Source of the DNA: Sanguinoderma infundibulare | Taxonomy: Eukaryota; Basidiomycota; Agaricomycetes; Polyporales; Polyporaceae | Direction of reading: 5' to 3' | DNA: 64,000 nucleotides | NCBI GenBank assembly: GCA_032821775.1 | Contig: JAVLRN010000006.1 | Location: forward strand, 992,001-1,056,000 | Part shown: positions 47,109-58,909 of the stretch, piece by piece | How positions within the stretch are numbered: position 1 is the first letter of the stretch | How the letters are laid out: the number at the start of each line of letters is the position of its first letter | Notes under the pieces: generated by a model | Told to the model about the DNA's origin: nothing | Databases searched by the model: none | The model's input: the letters and a program-made list of their open reading frames with translations, nothing else | Program-made: the position numbers and the translations under genes

Positions 47109-49043
47109 ATGCCACCCGTAGTCATCCAGAACCCCAACTCTTCCAACCGCCGTTCAACCGGCTCAGTACGACAGCGAGAGAATAGAACACTCGGCCAGCA
47201 TGCTCAGACGGGCTCTGGGTCCACCCGACGTCGCAAGTCTCGTTCCCCGGATGCACGTGCAACCGACGAGGTCCCCTCACAGTCCGACGTCGTCCCCCGC
47301 AGGAAGAAACGGTCCACACATGCCACCGGAGGCGCTCCTTCCCCATCCAACGCAGCGAGCATGGCCGTGTCTCGCTCGACCGTGCATGAAGACTCTGGAG
47401 ACCGAGGCCGGACGAAAGCGAAGCCCAGGCCGAGGGCGCTAACGATGTGGGTGGACGACGAGGACGACGACATAGTAACGAACATCGCGCACGATTGCGG
47501 GAGATCGAGCAATGTGCAGAACGCAAGGTCGAAGCGCAAGGAGCGCTCCCGCTCACGCGACGCGACGCATAGATACACGAAGAAGAACGTCACTCCTGAG
47601 TCCACCGAGGACGACGATGAGCCGATGTACACCGGGCCGCTGGCGCACGCCGAGTATACTCGGATGAAGCAGGAGATGGAGAATATGCGGAAGGTGCGTT
47701 TGGATTCCGAATGTCGTGGTTCGCGCGTGCTGAGGATGATCGTTCAGCAAGTGGCTATGGCCAAGAAGACAATCAATAAGCAGAGCAAGGTGCGTTGCCT
47801 CTTCATCGTATGATTCTATATCTTGATCGTTGCTGGTAGGTGATCGATGAGCTGAGGTCTGAGTTAACGACGACGAACGAGGTACGTTTCACGATCTTAT
47901 CCTTCGTGCGTTGTACCAATTCCGACAACACCAGTCGCACCGCTCTCAACGTGTCGAGATGGAGAAGTTAAAGACGCAGTCGAAGAAGTCCGATGACGTA
48001 CGTAACTCTTGTCACCCGCGAGTTCTTGTTGATTGACGTAACGGTCAGCTCCTCGCGACTATGGAAACTAACCTCACATGCCAAATCTGTATGGAGATCC
48101 TCCTTAAGCCTTTTGGGTATGTCCAGAAGCGTTCGAAAATGTAGCGTCACGCTCATACCTTAACAGGTTGTCTCCTTGCGGTCACGTACTGTGCATGACT
48201 TGCCTGCTAGAATGGTTCAAGAGTGCACCAGCTAGCGACGACGAGATGATGGATGATGACTACCCGGAAGCGCTGCTCTATAGAAAGAAGACGTGCCCAT
48301 GCTGCCGTGCGGTAGTTCGCAGCCGCCCGATACCCCTATACCTCATCAAGTCACTCGCGTCTGCGTTGGACAAATCCAAGGCGCCGGCGGGTGCAGCGCG
48401 CCCGTCACCTCCGCCAAACGACGAGGACCCTTGGGCGGGCATCTTTCGGGACCCTTCCGAAGATGACGACTATTGGAGCAGCGGTGAGGACGAGGACGAG
48501 GATGATGATGAAGAAGATGAAGACGAGGACGGCTATGAGCGCAATGAGGAAGTGTATGGCGACGACGACGACTGGTCGTTCGACGGATACGGGACGGGTG
48601 AAGACGAGGACCGCTACGTTGGCCCGTACGTCGCCGCCCGCTGGGCCCCTCCGAGCGTGTACGTCTCGCCCGAGGAGTACCCGTTCCTCGAGATCGACGC
48701 GGAGGAGTTTACGATGCTCCGCCGGGGCGTGACCCTGCAGATGATCGAGCTCTTCCAGATGACGTACAGCCACGCCTCGGGCCTGTGCGCGATCGCGGAC
48801 GGGGAGAACGAGGTGTACCTCGGCTGGAACATCGAGCTGCACCCCGACGACGAGACGGGCGAGGAGTACATGGACTGGATCCTGTCGGACATGTACGACC
48901 GGTCCGAGCGCTGGCGCGTCGTGAACGACGACCGCGAGGGGACGTGGAGCGCGTGGAAGCTCGTCCCGGCCGACGAGGACGACGAGTATGAGAACACGGA
49001 CTCGGAGGTGTGGGCGGAGGAGATGGCAGATGATGATATGTGA
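47109..49043 (+). CDS. RING-finger protein (putative E3 ubiquitin ligase)
   Basis: Exons: 47109-47693, 47748-47789, 47840-47881, 47935-47997, 48049-48116, 48167-49043; 1677 nt, 558 aa. A basic, Ser/Arg-rich N-terminus leads to a coiled coil (MKQEMENMRKQVAMAKKTIN, DELRSELTTTNE, MEKLKTQSKKSDD). The RING follows: TCQICMEIL, SPCGHVLCMTCLLEW, then KTCPCCRAVVRSRPIPLYLI, a C3HC4 pattern interrupted by an acidic insertion (DDEMMDDDYPEA). A long Asp/Glu-rich stretch and a conserved-looking C-terminal domain (GLCAIADGENEVYLGWNIEL) come next. The first intron (54 nt) has no stop and is in frame, but splicing it gives a better coiled coil. Ubiquitin-ligase activity is inferred from the RING; substrate unknown. 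Confidence 0.88.
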
Positions 49044-49772
49044 ATGAGTCGATTTGGGGAGGTGTCGTCTCTGTATTTTCTACATGAAGTGTATTGCGTG
49101 TATCAATGGTTTCTGACCTTTCCTTAATATCAGTTGCGTCCTGCAAACTTGTTTTGCTCAAGTCAATGGTGAACAACCCATAGGCGAGGTTGGAACTTAG
49201 CGTGATTCACACACCCTCCTTCCTCGGCACGACCACGGCCTTTCCTCACCGCCGTCATGCAAATCCCCATGAATGGCGCGAGGGGCACATCGCTGGGATC
49301 AGCGGCGTTCGACGGTAGGTGGAGCCGCAAAGCTCTTTCAATGTCCTGTCTGACGGCCTCGACGCACGTACTCCAGACTTGAGGCGAGGAGCAGGCGAAT
49401 GGAACGAGTGCATGCAGTAATTTTCCGGGCGTGCAGTAGTGCGTCCGCCCTCAAAACAGCACAGTTCATACCATTCATGGCCCTTTTCAAGGTTGACTAA
49501 CGCATTCAACATACCATGTAGGCGTCCGATGACGACGCTCGGGCATGCTTTGAACGACATCCGCTGTCTACCGAGGATTCCTTCGAGGACCGGCAGGGAT
49601 CCCCCAACCAATAATGCCGGTGGAGAATGCATTGTCTTGTGATCTGGGGCGGTCAGCGGGACGTGAAGCATCCAAGCCAACAAGGCGCAATTTGGTTGTC
49701 TGCCGGACATGCTAGATATGTTTGCAGATATCGTTCGATGTGTTGAAGAGACGGAAGACCTATGGCTGCGTG
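49044..49772. other. Intergenic region before FIP copy 2
   Basis: A minus-strand frame with a real ATG (49710 to 49255, 151 aa) is present but shows no family features or splice support, so it is not called as a gene. No repeat seen. Confidence 0.45.
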
Positions 49773-49898
49773 TATAAAAGGGCAGGAAGTCGAGGCCATT
49801 GGACCTCAGCAGTCGCTCCTACATCCTCTTCCAGTGAGTCCTTTTCAGCATCTCTCTTCGAAGCCGGTGACGCGCTTACTGACCGTCGTCCGTCACAG
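49773..49898 (+). promoter_or_regulatory. FIP copy 2 core promoter and 5'-UTR intron
   Basis: TATAAAAGG at 49773-49781 is followed by TTGGACCTCAGCAGTCGCTC and a GTGAGT donor. The leader intron is 49834-49898 (65 nt), with ACTGACCGTC near its 3' end and GTCACAG as acceptor. The layout mirrors the copy 1 promoter at 27210-27331. Confidence 0.75.
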
Positions 49899-49998
49899 AA
49901 CCGCTTTGACCCACAGAGCCACTCAGTCAGCCCGTTATGCTCATCTCACCTTTCCCTCCAAGTTCCCTGACCTTTGGCACAGAGTACCATCACTCGCC

Positions 49999-50337
49999 AT
50001 GTCTACTAGCAACGACGGCATCGCTCAGGCGCTCTCCTGCGGACTGCAGAAGGTCAGCTACGACTATACCCCGGACTGGGTCTGCGGCGACAGCACCTAC
50101 ATCAACAAGGTCACATTCCCCCAAGTCATCGCGTTCAAGAACTTTAGGTACCGCGTCATCGCCGGGGGCTCGGACCTCGGCGTCCGCGGAGGCGATGGGA
50201 TCGGGCGCGACGGTTCGGAGACGGTGAACTTCTTGGAGTTCCACGGAGGCGCCGGCATAGCGGACACGATCCAGATCAAGGTGTACCTTGTCGACCCCGC
50301 CACTGGCAACAACTACTTGATCGCCCAGTGGAACTAG
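49999..50337 (+). CDS. Fungal immunomodulatory protein (FIP family), divergent copy 2
   Basis: A 112-aa single-exon coding region, ATG at 49999 and TAG at 50335-50337. It is clearly paralogous to copy 1: SYDYTPDW, KVTFPQVIAFKNFRYRVIAG, SDLGVRGGDGIGRDGSETV, NFLEFHGGAGIADTIQIKVY, VDPATGNNYLIAQWN. It differs in the N-terminal dimerisation segment, lacks the WGRGNPN motif (it reads DWVCGDSTYINK), replaces [11 protein letters not shown] with a glycine-rich stretch, and has cysteines at 14 and 29. Such cysteines are unusual for FIPs and could form a disulfide or dimer link. No signal peptide. Whether it keeps LZ-8-like activity cannot be judged from sequence. Confidence 0.92.
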   Translation: MSTSNDGIAQALSCGLQKVSYDYTPDWVCGDSTYINKVTFPQVIAFKNFRYRVIAGGSDLGVRGGDGIGRDGSETVNFLEFHGGAGIADTIQIKVYLVDPATGNNYLIAQWN

Positions 50338-51149
50338 GGCGGAGGTCGAGGGCTTGCCGACCTTGCGTTGAGGTTGGCGATGGAGAGAGGGGGACGGGGA
50401 GGGTGCGACGTGTGGTGATTGATCCCGATATGTTTTCTTGAGATGCGTTCGTCGCAACGGCGACGTCGATGGACGTGACTGCTTGTGAATGCAACCGTTG
50501 TTCGTTTTCTCTCACCGTCCGACGTCCTTTGGCTCTTCATCGACTTCTTCGATCAGAGACCAACGATCTTCGTAGCTTCATCGGCCAGCTCGACAGCGGA
50601 CAAGTTGCGGTCGAGGACATCCCTCGCGCTGAAGGTCTTGAAGAGGACGACCTTTTTTCAGCGAGGTGATTATTTGTTAACCAAGGACCGACTTGGAAGA
50701 TGACAGGACACACTAACCGGCACAACTAAGGGCTCCAGCCACCGCCGATGACGCGAGACGAGCGGCTGGCCAATTTCGAAACCTTCTGCAGGCTCTCACC
50801 CCCGCCACAAAGCTGACCAACTAAATGCATCCGAGCTAGTGGTACAACCCAAGAGCAGCGGTCCCAAGTGTGAACGGGAATGTTGCAGTTTAGCTCGTCG
50901 GACGACTCTGGCACTTGGTTGTTTAATCGCGCCGTCAGCACACACTGCGAGCCGGAACTCATAGATTGAACACGATCCCAAAGGTTGCTCGCCCGCGTAC
51001 GACGGCTTCACCAAAGAATAGCAATACATAGCGACCCTCCAATTCTCGCTGCCTATCCTACACGGTGATCACGATACACGATCGCGCCTCTTGTCTGACC
51101 TCGGGTCTCTCATCTCTATCATCTCGCTCTCCGATGATCAACGTACGGG
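50338..51149. other. Convergent intergenic region
   Basis: FIP copy 2 and the MYND gene converge here. Short frames only; no gene or repeat recognised. Confidence 0.5.
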
Positions 51150-53765
51150 CTACTTGCTACACGCAGACTTGTGCTCGCGCCAGTGGAGCTTCTGACATTG
51201 CGCATCGCAGTAGCTGCAAGCCTTCGCATCAGCATCAGCATCAGCATCAGCGTCTCAGATTGGTTAGCCCGTATGACGCAAAGGAAGAAAGTTGCCCGAG
51301 GCACCGCGCTCGTCCGCAGCCGCTGCACTTGCGCAGGATGGCACTCGAGTTCGTGCACCAGGAGCACTGGTACAGACGCGTGTTCTCGTTGAAGATCGAG
51401 TGAAGCCTCTTCGCTGCGATCTCTAGGTCGGGAGAGACGGTCTTGTTGGTCTGAGCCTCAGAGTCGAGCCCCAACCTAGCGAGACGAGTAAGGAAGGGAG
51501 CCCAGTTCTGCACTGATCGGCCTCCCCAGTACTCAAGTAGCCAGTCACGAGTGTGGTAGATGTCAGTCTTGAGGGTGGAGAAGCCGAGGACAGTCATGAG
51601 CTCAGAGGTGGTCTCCAACTTCTCGAGCAGGGGCTATGCACGCGGCAGCAAATAATCAGTTTCATGGACACGTCTAACAAAGGGAGCGATGGCGTACCCC
51701 GAGCTCCTCGAGGATGTTGTTGTCGAGTTCCGGTCCGCGGAGGACGATCTTGAGGACGATGTACCAATCGATGACGTACGCCATCTGCCTTCCATCCGGA
51801 GCTGAGGTCTCCACAAACGTCTTCGCGTCCTCGATGGCTGATTCCAGGTATGCTATCGCCTCAGCCGTGATCTCCTCCGACTCGGAATCGCCGGGATTGA
51901 GCCTAGTACAGAGCAGCGTAATTCCCCTTTCGCCAGCGTGCTCCACGGCGCACCAGAGCAGCCGCCGCCGCAGATAGGGCGTGAGGTTCTTGCATTTCAG
52001 ACCCTTCTTCGCCGCCTGAAGACCGTAGAGCAAGTCCTTGGTCTGCAAGGCGATGGCGTGGTGAGCAAACGCCACGTTCGGGTTCCGGACGACGGTGCGC
52101 TCCGCCAGCGCGAGCGCCCCTTCGCCTCGTCCGACCGAGAGGGTGTACTTGAGGTCAAGGATGTCGGCAAGGTCCAGGTTCGCCGGGCTCCCTTCGCCCC
52201 GGAACACGGTCGCGCAGTACTTCACGGCGTCGGTCCATCTCTCAAAGGTCAAGTCTTGGCACTGGACGTACCCGTTTGGGTTGTTGAGCAGTTCGCTCTG
52301 CTGTGCCAAGCTCGCGAGCCTAGTCCCAAACGCATATATGTCGCGTTCTTCCTCGAACGTACGCGCGGCGTCCGTGAGAGCTGTTAAGCACAGAACCTTG
52401 ACGACGGTCTCGCATTTTTCGAGCCCATGGAGTTGCATGATACGTAGGAGATCTGGGGGAAGCTGAGAAAGGTCCTCGCTGAGGTGGCTAGGGCGAGGCA
52501 CTGGGAAGGTCTTGATAGAATAGGTTGCGCCCTCCGTTTCGCAGTCAAGACGGGCAATACGGAGGAGCATAGCAGCGGAGAGGCACCGAGCGCCGATATT
52601 GGTGCTGTGTGCAAGGGAGGCGAAGAATGGGAGGACACCAGGAAGGTCCTTGCACTCCTTCCGACACATTGATATCGCATCGCAGATGAGGACGAGAGCT
52701 CGAGCGATCGTGTCGTCTGTGAGGGAAGGGGGTTGACGAAATGTATGTAGCAGGGCGGAAACGACTTCGGTTATTGCGTTATCCTTAGCCAAATTGGGAT
52801 GAGTAGACCAAAGATCACGGTATGAAAGGAGAAAGCCTGTGATATGCGCTAGAACAGTGACGATGCAAGTGACAATCAGAGAATTCGCTCGGTTCTTCCG
52901 AAGTACTCCGGCGATCCTGGAGTTGTATCGTGCGATCTCGAACTGGACGGGTGTATCCTGGGCGGTCGTGCGGTCCATCTTGAACCAATCGAGGAATGAG
53001 ATGACAATACTGGCGGTGTTCTCATCGTCCAAAAACGAGACCAAGTTGAGAAACAGCCCTGGCGATGCAGCATGTAAGTGAGACATTTCGTGTCAGACAG
53101 GAAGCCCAGTAGCACCTGCGCGGAACAGCTTGTCCCTCAGTAGAGTGTCGGCACACATCTTGGACCAAGCGAAGGAAATCATGAGGGCTGTGCGAGGGTC
53201 ATCGAATACGATGGCAGTCGTAAAGTATTCGTTCAATCGCTGGTTAATCTCGTCAAAACGCGAGCGTGCACCTTCTTTAAACCGGTTCGTGAGTTGAGAT
53301 CTGATACGGAGAATTAACTTTGAGCCGCCAATAGTGTAGAGTCCACATGCCCGCTCCAATAGTGTGAGGACTTAACTGGAATGTCGAGGAAAGAACAAAG
53401 GCGTTGAACGGGAACTTCGAAGGGGTCCGGTACGTTTAAGTTGGGCTCGTAACCAGCGAAAACAAAGTCAGGGACGAGTTTGATGTTATCTATGGGGAAG
53501 TCATTTGGCAGGACTGTGATCTTGAGGAATTGGAAGGGAGGCATTGTTTGGGTTCGAACGGCAGTAGACGACTGCGAGTAGCACTTGCGGTCCAAGTGTC
53601 GGGGTTGTCCAATGGGAGATCAACGAGGTGCTGGGAGGAATACTGTCAGCGGAAACCAGCCTTCTGAGCGTCCTGGTGGACTGCGATGAACTGCAGGATG
53701 CGTAGCAGTTTGGGGGAGAGGGCAAGAGAGAGGTGGGCCCTGGCCACTGCGGATTCATGGCTCAT
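51150..53765 (-). CDS. MYND zinc-finger protein with long helical region
   Basis: Exons: 53765-53682, 53630-53589, 53520-53377, 53317-53116, 53058-51698, 51633-51305, 51213-51150; 2226 nt, 741 aa in frame. The protein starts MSHESAVARAHLSLALSPKL and is mostly alpha-helical, possibly a TPR or armadillo-like solenoid (NPNVAFAHHAIALQTKDLLY, GLKCKNLTPYLRRRLLWCAV). It ends with a MYND finger: YQCSWCTNSSAILRKCSGCG, RARYCDAQCQKLHWREHKSA, CSK. The last intron (51214-51304) separates the finger's two halves and holds a GCATCA repeat. The intron 53521-53588 appears to start with GC (GCAAGT). MYND fingers bind proline-rich partners; this family, common in Agaricomycetes, has no known role. The two 5' exons are the least certain. 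Confidence 0.78.
51226..51250. repeat. GCATCA hexamer repeat, four units
   Basis: Four tandem GCATCA units lie wholly inside the last intron of the MYND gene, so length changes would not alter the protein. They could affect splicing. Confidence 0.85.
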
Positions 53766-54937
53766 GGTGGTCCGAGTCGATTCGAATCCAGATTCACCAT
53801 CGCTGTCTGCCAACCTCGGCGGAGTTTGAATCTCGCAGGTGCGGGGTTTGTATCACGTACCCACGCTTATAATGACATGTCCTTCCTGTCTCCTACCTAT
53901 AAGCTACCCCCCTCCAGTAGCCGCTTCCGCGCCATAGCGTTCTGCGCATGACAATACCATGACGGTACTCGCCTGCTATTGGATGTTTGCCAGCTCGCGC
54001 GGAATCGCATGCCCATTGCCTGCGTCGTTTGAGGGTTCGGCGAAGGCTGACATGACGTTTGGCACAAACCCAGCCTCTCGTACAATAGCGTCGGGACTGG
54101 TGCTGGCGAACGATGGTTGGTCGATCAATGCGGAGGATGACATGCCAGCCCCATCCTAAACCCCGGCCTCCAAGTCTTATAAAACCCGGGCCCGCCCAAC
54201 TACGACGTCTTCACCACCGTCTCGGACCCGCCTCCACTTGTCCTGCCACGAGTGCCTCTACCATGCTCTATCTTATATTGTCGCACGCCTCCAACTTTGC
54301 GTATCTATAGTGCGCTACTCGACGTCACCTTGCCAGTAACTTCCAGACTTTGCTTCTCGCTTCTACCCGGCTGTTGCTCGACGGATCGATTTTACGCTTC
54401 TCGTCGTGCCCCCTTGCCCAGAATTTACTTGTCTTGAAGGTGGCTTGCTGGCAACGACCTCATTAGCCGTGCGCTGCGCTCTACAATCGTCTGACTGGGC
54501 CTTTCGAAAGCGAGATCCCTTAAGCACAATGCTTGAGAAGGTGAGCAGTTTTCCTCTGGCTTTTCCGTTATTACACCAACCACATTAAGCTATGGGTGAC
54601 AGGAAGACCCCTCTCGACGGTTCGTGTATTGAAAATCAAATATTCAACTCCCACTCCACGCGGCAGTCTTCCACGATGCAAACCCGTTCCGTCGACCAGG
54701 CAACCTTGCGGCTCACGCTCTAGCTCACACGAGCGAGTGGGAAGGCGGAGTATTCCAGCCCTTGTCATCGATATTGCGGCAAAATGACCGTTGACGCCCT
54801 GCTACCAAGGAAAGGTCCACAAAGGGATTCCGGTGCACTTCGGAGAAGGTCTGGTCGAATCGATCGGTCCACGAGAAGACGTTGAATCTGATAGTATTCT
54901 TCACAATCTTACAACACTACTGGCCCGAGGCCGCGCC
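53766..54937. other. Intergenic region with an orphan TATA box
   Basis: A good + strand TATAAAA lies at 54178-54184. Downstream are only very short frames (ATG at 54262, 15 codons; ATG at 54530 before a GTGAGC donor-like site). No gene could be assembled. A short non-coding or peptide-coding transcript is possible. Confidence 0.4.
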
Positions 54938-56060
54938 CTACAGGTCCTTGTACTTGTTGAAGAATTTGACCGTCGCCTCGAACGAGCCCTCCTTTCCAGC
55001 CTTGACCTTCGGGTTGCTCTGGGAGCGGTATGTCAACGCTCGACACGAACGACGATCCGCGACATGTTCGGACTCACAAGGTCTCCTCGGACGGCGAAGC
55101 CGTGCTGGCACCCGTCCCAGTACGTACGCTCATAGCCCGGCGCGAACTTCCCGCTAAACATCTCGTCCGCGACCTTCTGCGCGTCCAGCGGGAACATCGG
55201 GTCCACCTCGCAGCTGTTGATCAGCAGCGGCGCCTTCGCCTTCTCAAAGTATTCCTGGCAGCACGATCAGACGTCAGTCCAGTCCGCCCAGTCAGCCTCC
55301 GCTCTTCTCCTCGGCCCTCGGCCTCCCCGAATCGGAACACGCGCACCTGAAGGCTCTCCGGGACCTTGAGGCGCGACGGATGCGAGACGACGGAAACCTT
55401 GCTCCAGCCCTTGAGCGCGAGCCGCCACACGGGCGGCGCCCCGAAGCAGTAGCCCGTCGTGCCGATCCAGGTGACGCCCTCGGTCTGGAGGGCCTGGACG
55501 ACGGCGTCGACCACGGGCTCCCAGGACTCGGGCCCGTGGCGGGCCATCCAAGCTTCGCGGTCGAAGTCCTGAGGGGTCTCGAGCTCCCGCGCGTCGCCCT
55601 GGAAGAGGTCGGGCATGATTGTGCGGTAGCCATTGCGCGCAAAGTCGTCGGCGAGGAGCTGCGTGCGTGGGCATATATGCGCATCCCGTGAGCGCCTGAG
55701 GGGCTAGGACGCTATTTGGAGAAGACGTGCGTGCGTACAGACCTTGTTGTTGATGAGGGGGATGCCGAAAACGTCGGTTAGGAAGAGGACGACCTTGTCC
55801 TTGGCGTAGTCGCCCGAGGGTGTCGCCGTGTAGCATTCCACTCCGGCGATGATTTCGATCTTGCCTAGATGGCGAAGAGATGAGTCATAGGGATCAACCG
55901 TTCCGCGCGGATGCTGAAAAGAAACTATGGGGCTACCAACCTTCCGGCGTGCCCTCGTGGCGGACGCCTGATTCGCGGGATTATCAATGCACAACATAAG
56001 TGTTCATCGCCGAACTCAGTACATACCCTGGAAGCAGTTATCGCAGTGGCCGTCGGACAT
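54938..56060 (-). CDS. Dienelactone-hydrolase-family protein
   Basis: Alpha/beta-hydrolase of the dienelactone hydrolase family. Exons: 56060-56027, 55967-55941, 55864-55743, 55658-55347, 55254-55078, 55018-54938; 753 nt, 250 aa, the usual length. It begins MSDGHCDNCFQGVRHEGTPE, a Cys/His start common to fungal members. It continues with VVLFLTDVFGIPLINNK and LLADDFARNGYRTIMPDLFQ. The nucleophile elbow is TGYCFGAPPVWR, with cysteine as nucleophile as the family requires. The acid is likely Asp in INSCEVDPMFP, and the His lies in GCQHGFAVRGD. A TATA box is at 56152-56158. Substrates in fungi are mostly unknown; aromatic ring-cleavage products are the classical ones. Confidence 0.92.
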
Positions 56061-56528
56061 TGTGTGTGAGATTGGTCGATGGGTCTGAGGATCGTGTGTG
56101 AATCCTTGGGACACTGGTGCTGGTGAGTGTATGTCCAGGGATGCCTGAGCTTATATATGCTCTGCCGTAATGTAACTTTCCTAGTAGGATGTGGCTATAT
56201 TTAGATCGTCTCCCCACGCGCGCGGACGCGTTTGGGACGCATCGAGTTTTCCACTGCAAACCAGGTATTGTACCGTCCAAAACTCCCAACATGTCCATAC
56301 CATCGTTCACATGAACTGTCCGGCAAGACGTGTCGTGCTGACACGTATGTGCATAACGCAACCTAAATGTGTCCGCTCGGCGTGAAAGTGCGCCGAAGAA
56401 AAGCTCTCTCGAACCCATATCCCCTTCCAAATCGACGTCATGGGCTTCGGACGAGCAGCAAAGACGCCGAACCCACTCGCGGGTCCGTTCGGGCGCGTCT
56501 ACGGCGCAGCCGAAGGCGCGAGCGGGCG
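56061..56528. other. Spacer with TATA box of the dienelactone-hydrolase-like gene
   Basis: The + strand TATATAT at 56152-56158 lies about 95 bases upstream of the ATG at 56060 on the minus strand. Frames 56367-56528 are short and antisense. No gene seen. Confidence 0.5.
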
Positions 56529-58594
56529 TCAGCTCGCTCGGCCGAGCACGCGAATGTCGCCCTTGCGCGTGCCGAGCGCGATGAGCCCCGTCGTCTCGGA
56601 AAACGCGATGTGCGTAATGTCATCTGCGGAGAGTGGCGCGCGGCGCGAACGTGAGCAGACGTAGGCACGAGCACGGGGAGGTTGGCTCACCTCGGAGGTC
56701 GTAGGAGTTGACGTCGTACACCTCCTTGCCATCGATCGCGCGCGGGGCCTGGGTGTGCCAGCCGTGCGCGGGGTCGGTGTCCAGTTCCGAGTTGTGCACC
56801 AGGATGGGCGTCCCGGGCTGGAAGCCCTCGGTCGTCTTCTTCTTGCCTTTCTTGCCCCCCTTCTTCTTGGTCGTCTCCTTGGGTGGCCTTAGCCTTGGGT
56901 CCTCGAACTCGACTCCGCCGGACGAGAAGCTGTCTCCATCCGAGGAGTAGTCGTCTTCGTCGTCGCTGTCGTCTTCCTCACGCGCGGCGGCCGACGCGAA
57001 GCCGTACACAACCCGCCGCACGGCCCCGCGCCTGCGCTCGACCCACACGCCCCGGCGCCCTGCCGGCCCCAACGCGCACGCGGAGACGAAGCCGCGTGTG
57101 CCGTGCGAGAAGCCGCTGCGGGCCGCCGGCGTGTTCTCTGTCCCTGGCGCAACCGGGATCGCCATGTTGTGCGCGGCGAGCAGGCGAACTTGCACGTCGA
57201 TCGGGGGGTTCGCGGCGTGTGGGGAGGGCGGGATGGCGACGAGGACGGAGCAGTGGAAGAGGCCGCGGAGGACGTCGTAGGCGAGGAAGGTGAGCGAGAC
57301 GCGCGTGGGCTCGTCTGGGGGGTCTGAAGGGGACGGGTGGTGCAATGTGGGCTTGGAGAAGGAGACGCCACGGAAGGTCGTGGAGGGGAAGAAGTGGGAG
57401 TGCACGGCGGCGGACATGTGCGCCGTGGCAGGGAGGTTGGCGTCGGTGTTGTGCGCCTGGTGGTTCATGTGGGCCTGTTGACTGTCTAGGAGCGTGCAGA
57501 CCTCGAGAGAGTGGGCTTTTAGGACTAGGATATGGCGAGGAGTGAGAAAGGTCGCTTCTACGACGCCGTTCCACTGGAGAGATTGGGTGAGCAAGGGCTT
57601 GATGTGCGCAGGTAGAATGCCTTACCAGCTCTTCCTCCTCTTCGGATAGCATGTTGACAACCGTGCGCTCGTTGGTATTCCAGTTAAGCAGGTGGAACGA
57701 AGATGGGAGGCCGAGGAGAAGAAGGGACTGGGTCGGGTCCAAAGCCCGCAAGCAGAAAATCGGGGAGGCAAATGTGATGATAGCAATGTTACGAAACCTC
57801 ACGAGTTCAGAATGTGTATCCTGATGCTGGCGATGAATGACCGAAGACGGATACAATTGTACTTGAAGTACGTGGCATAACTCATGACTATGCATGAATC
57901 AGTTTCACAAAGAAATCGGACGAAACGAAAGTGGTGTATTCACCAAGAGACTGCAATGGTCAGTACGTGGCTGTGCTCATCGAGATGGGTGATGGCGGAG
58001 GAAAATGATCCGACGCCTGTGAGCTGTTGGCTATTGCAGAGGATGGGTATGTTGGGATGGTAGACAACGGAGTCGAGGTCCCAGAGCTCAACAAGTTTCT
58101 CGTGATAGATGCAGAGGAGCCAGCGGTCGAGGAAGATGTTTATGGAGTATATCGTCCGGACGCCTTCTTCGTTGCTGAAGAGAGCATCGAGTGCGCAGGA
58201 GTCGGCGTGCCTGGCGAGAGAATATGAGGAACGTTGAAGGAGCCACGTGCGATCGACCATGTGCAATCGGCGAACGGCTGCTTCGATTTCGTCGGAAGCG
58301 AGAGGTATCCACGAGGACGGAAGTTCGAGATGAGCCGGGAAAGGGAGAGACCGACTTTGTGCTCGTAGCATCTGAAGCCAGGCAGAACGATCCTGGGTTA
58401 TGACGCAGAGGCGCGTACATGTCTAGGATCGAGGATGAGCGTTTTTAAATTGGATGATAGGTGAACAGACAGACCTTCCTTAAGGCTGTTATGTCCTGGA
58501 ATGCAAGATAAAGCACGATTTGCAGGAGCAACTCGTCCGGGAGATCAAGAAGTGTGGGCCGTACAAGATCTTCCGATTTTGAGTTAAGATACAT
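56529..58594 (-). CDS. F-box protein with WD/beta-propeller-like C-terminal part
   Basis: ATG at 58594 starts MYLNSKSEDLVRPTLLDLPD; the F-box reads LDLPDELLLQIVLYLAFQDI, with TALRK before a GTCTGT donor at 58474. The next exon supplies CTRLCVITQDRSAWLQMLRA. Later exons read FLDRWLLCIYHEKLVELWDL and FCLRALDPTQSLLLLGLPSS, then TFLTPRHILVLKAHSLEVCT and, after a long acidic and lysine-rich low-complexity insert, DDITHIAFSETTGLIALGTR, ending in TGA at 56529. The repeated beta-strand pattern resembles a WD-type propeller typical of Agaricomycete F-box proteins. At least four introns; not every boundary was fixed. Predicted SCF adaptor; substrate unknown. It is not closely related to the tandem F-box pair at 13-18 kb. 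Confidence 0.78.
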
Positions 58595-58909
58595 GTCTAG
58601 TACATGCTACGAGATGTAACATGTTCTCTGAGAGGGCAATAGTGTTATAAAATAAGCATAATAAGCAAGAAACGGAGAAGGAGGTGGTGGTCAGGACTCA
58701 GGCAGACTCAACTGACGACTTGTGTCATTTCCGCTCTCCACCAGGCGCCCGTTGGCGCGTGACGGACGCGCGACAACGTGACTGTGACTGCGACGCGTCC
58801 GACTTGGTGGGCGTCGTCGCGAGGTTCTCTGTGCGGCTACTTACGACGACGGTCTGTGCTGCCTGTGCGTCGCTGGACTCGGACTGGATGCTGTCACGTC
58901 GCACACTGG
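58595..58909. other. Divergent promoter region
   Basis: It lies between the F-box gene and the RTC4-domain gene, transcribed away from each other. The RTC4 frame stays open upstream of 58910, but only from a GTG. No clear TATA box. Confidence 0.5.

Noticed and set aside
53766..53800. GATTCGAATCC resembling a tRNA T-loop
   Set aside because: No pairing T-stem, anticodon arm or acceptor stem around it; chance motif upstream of the MYND gene.
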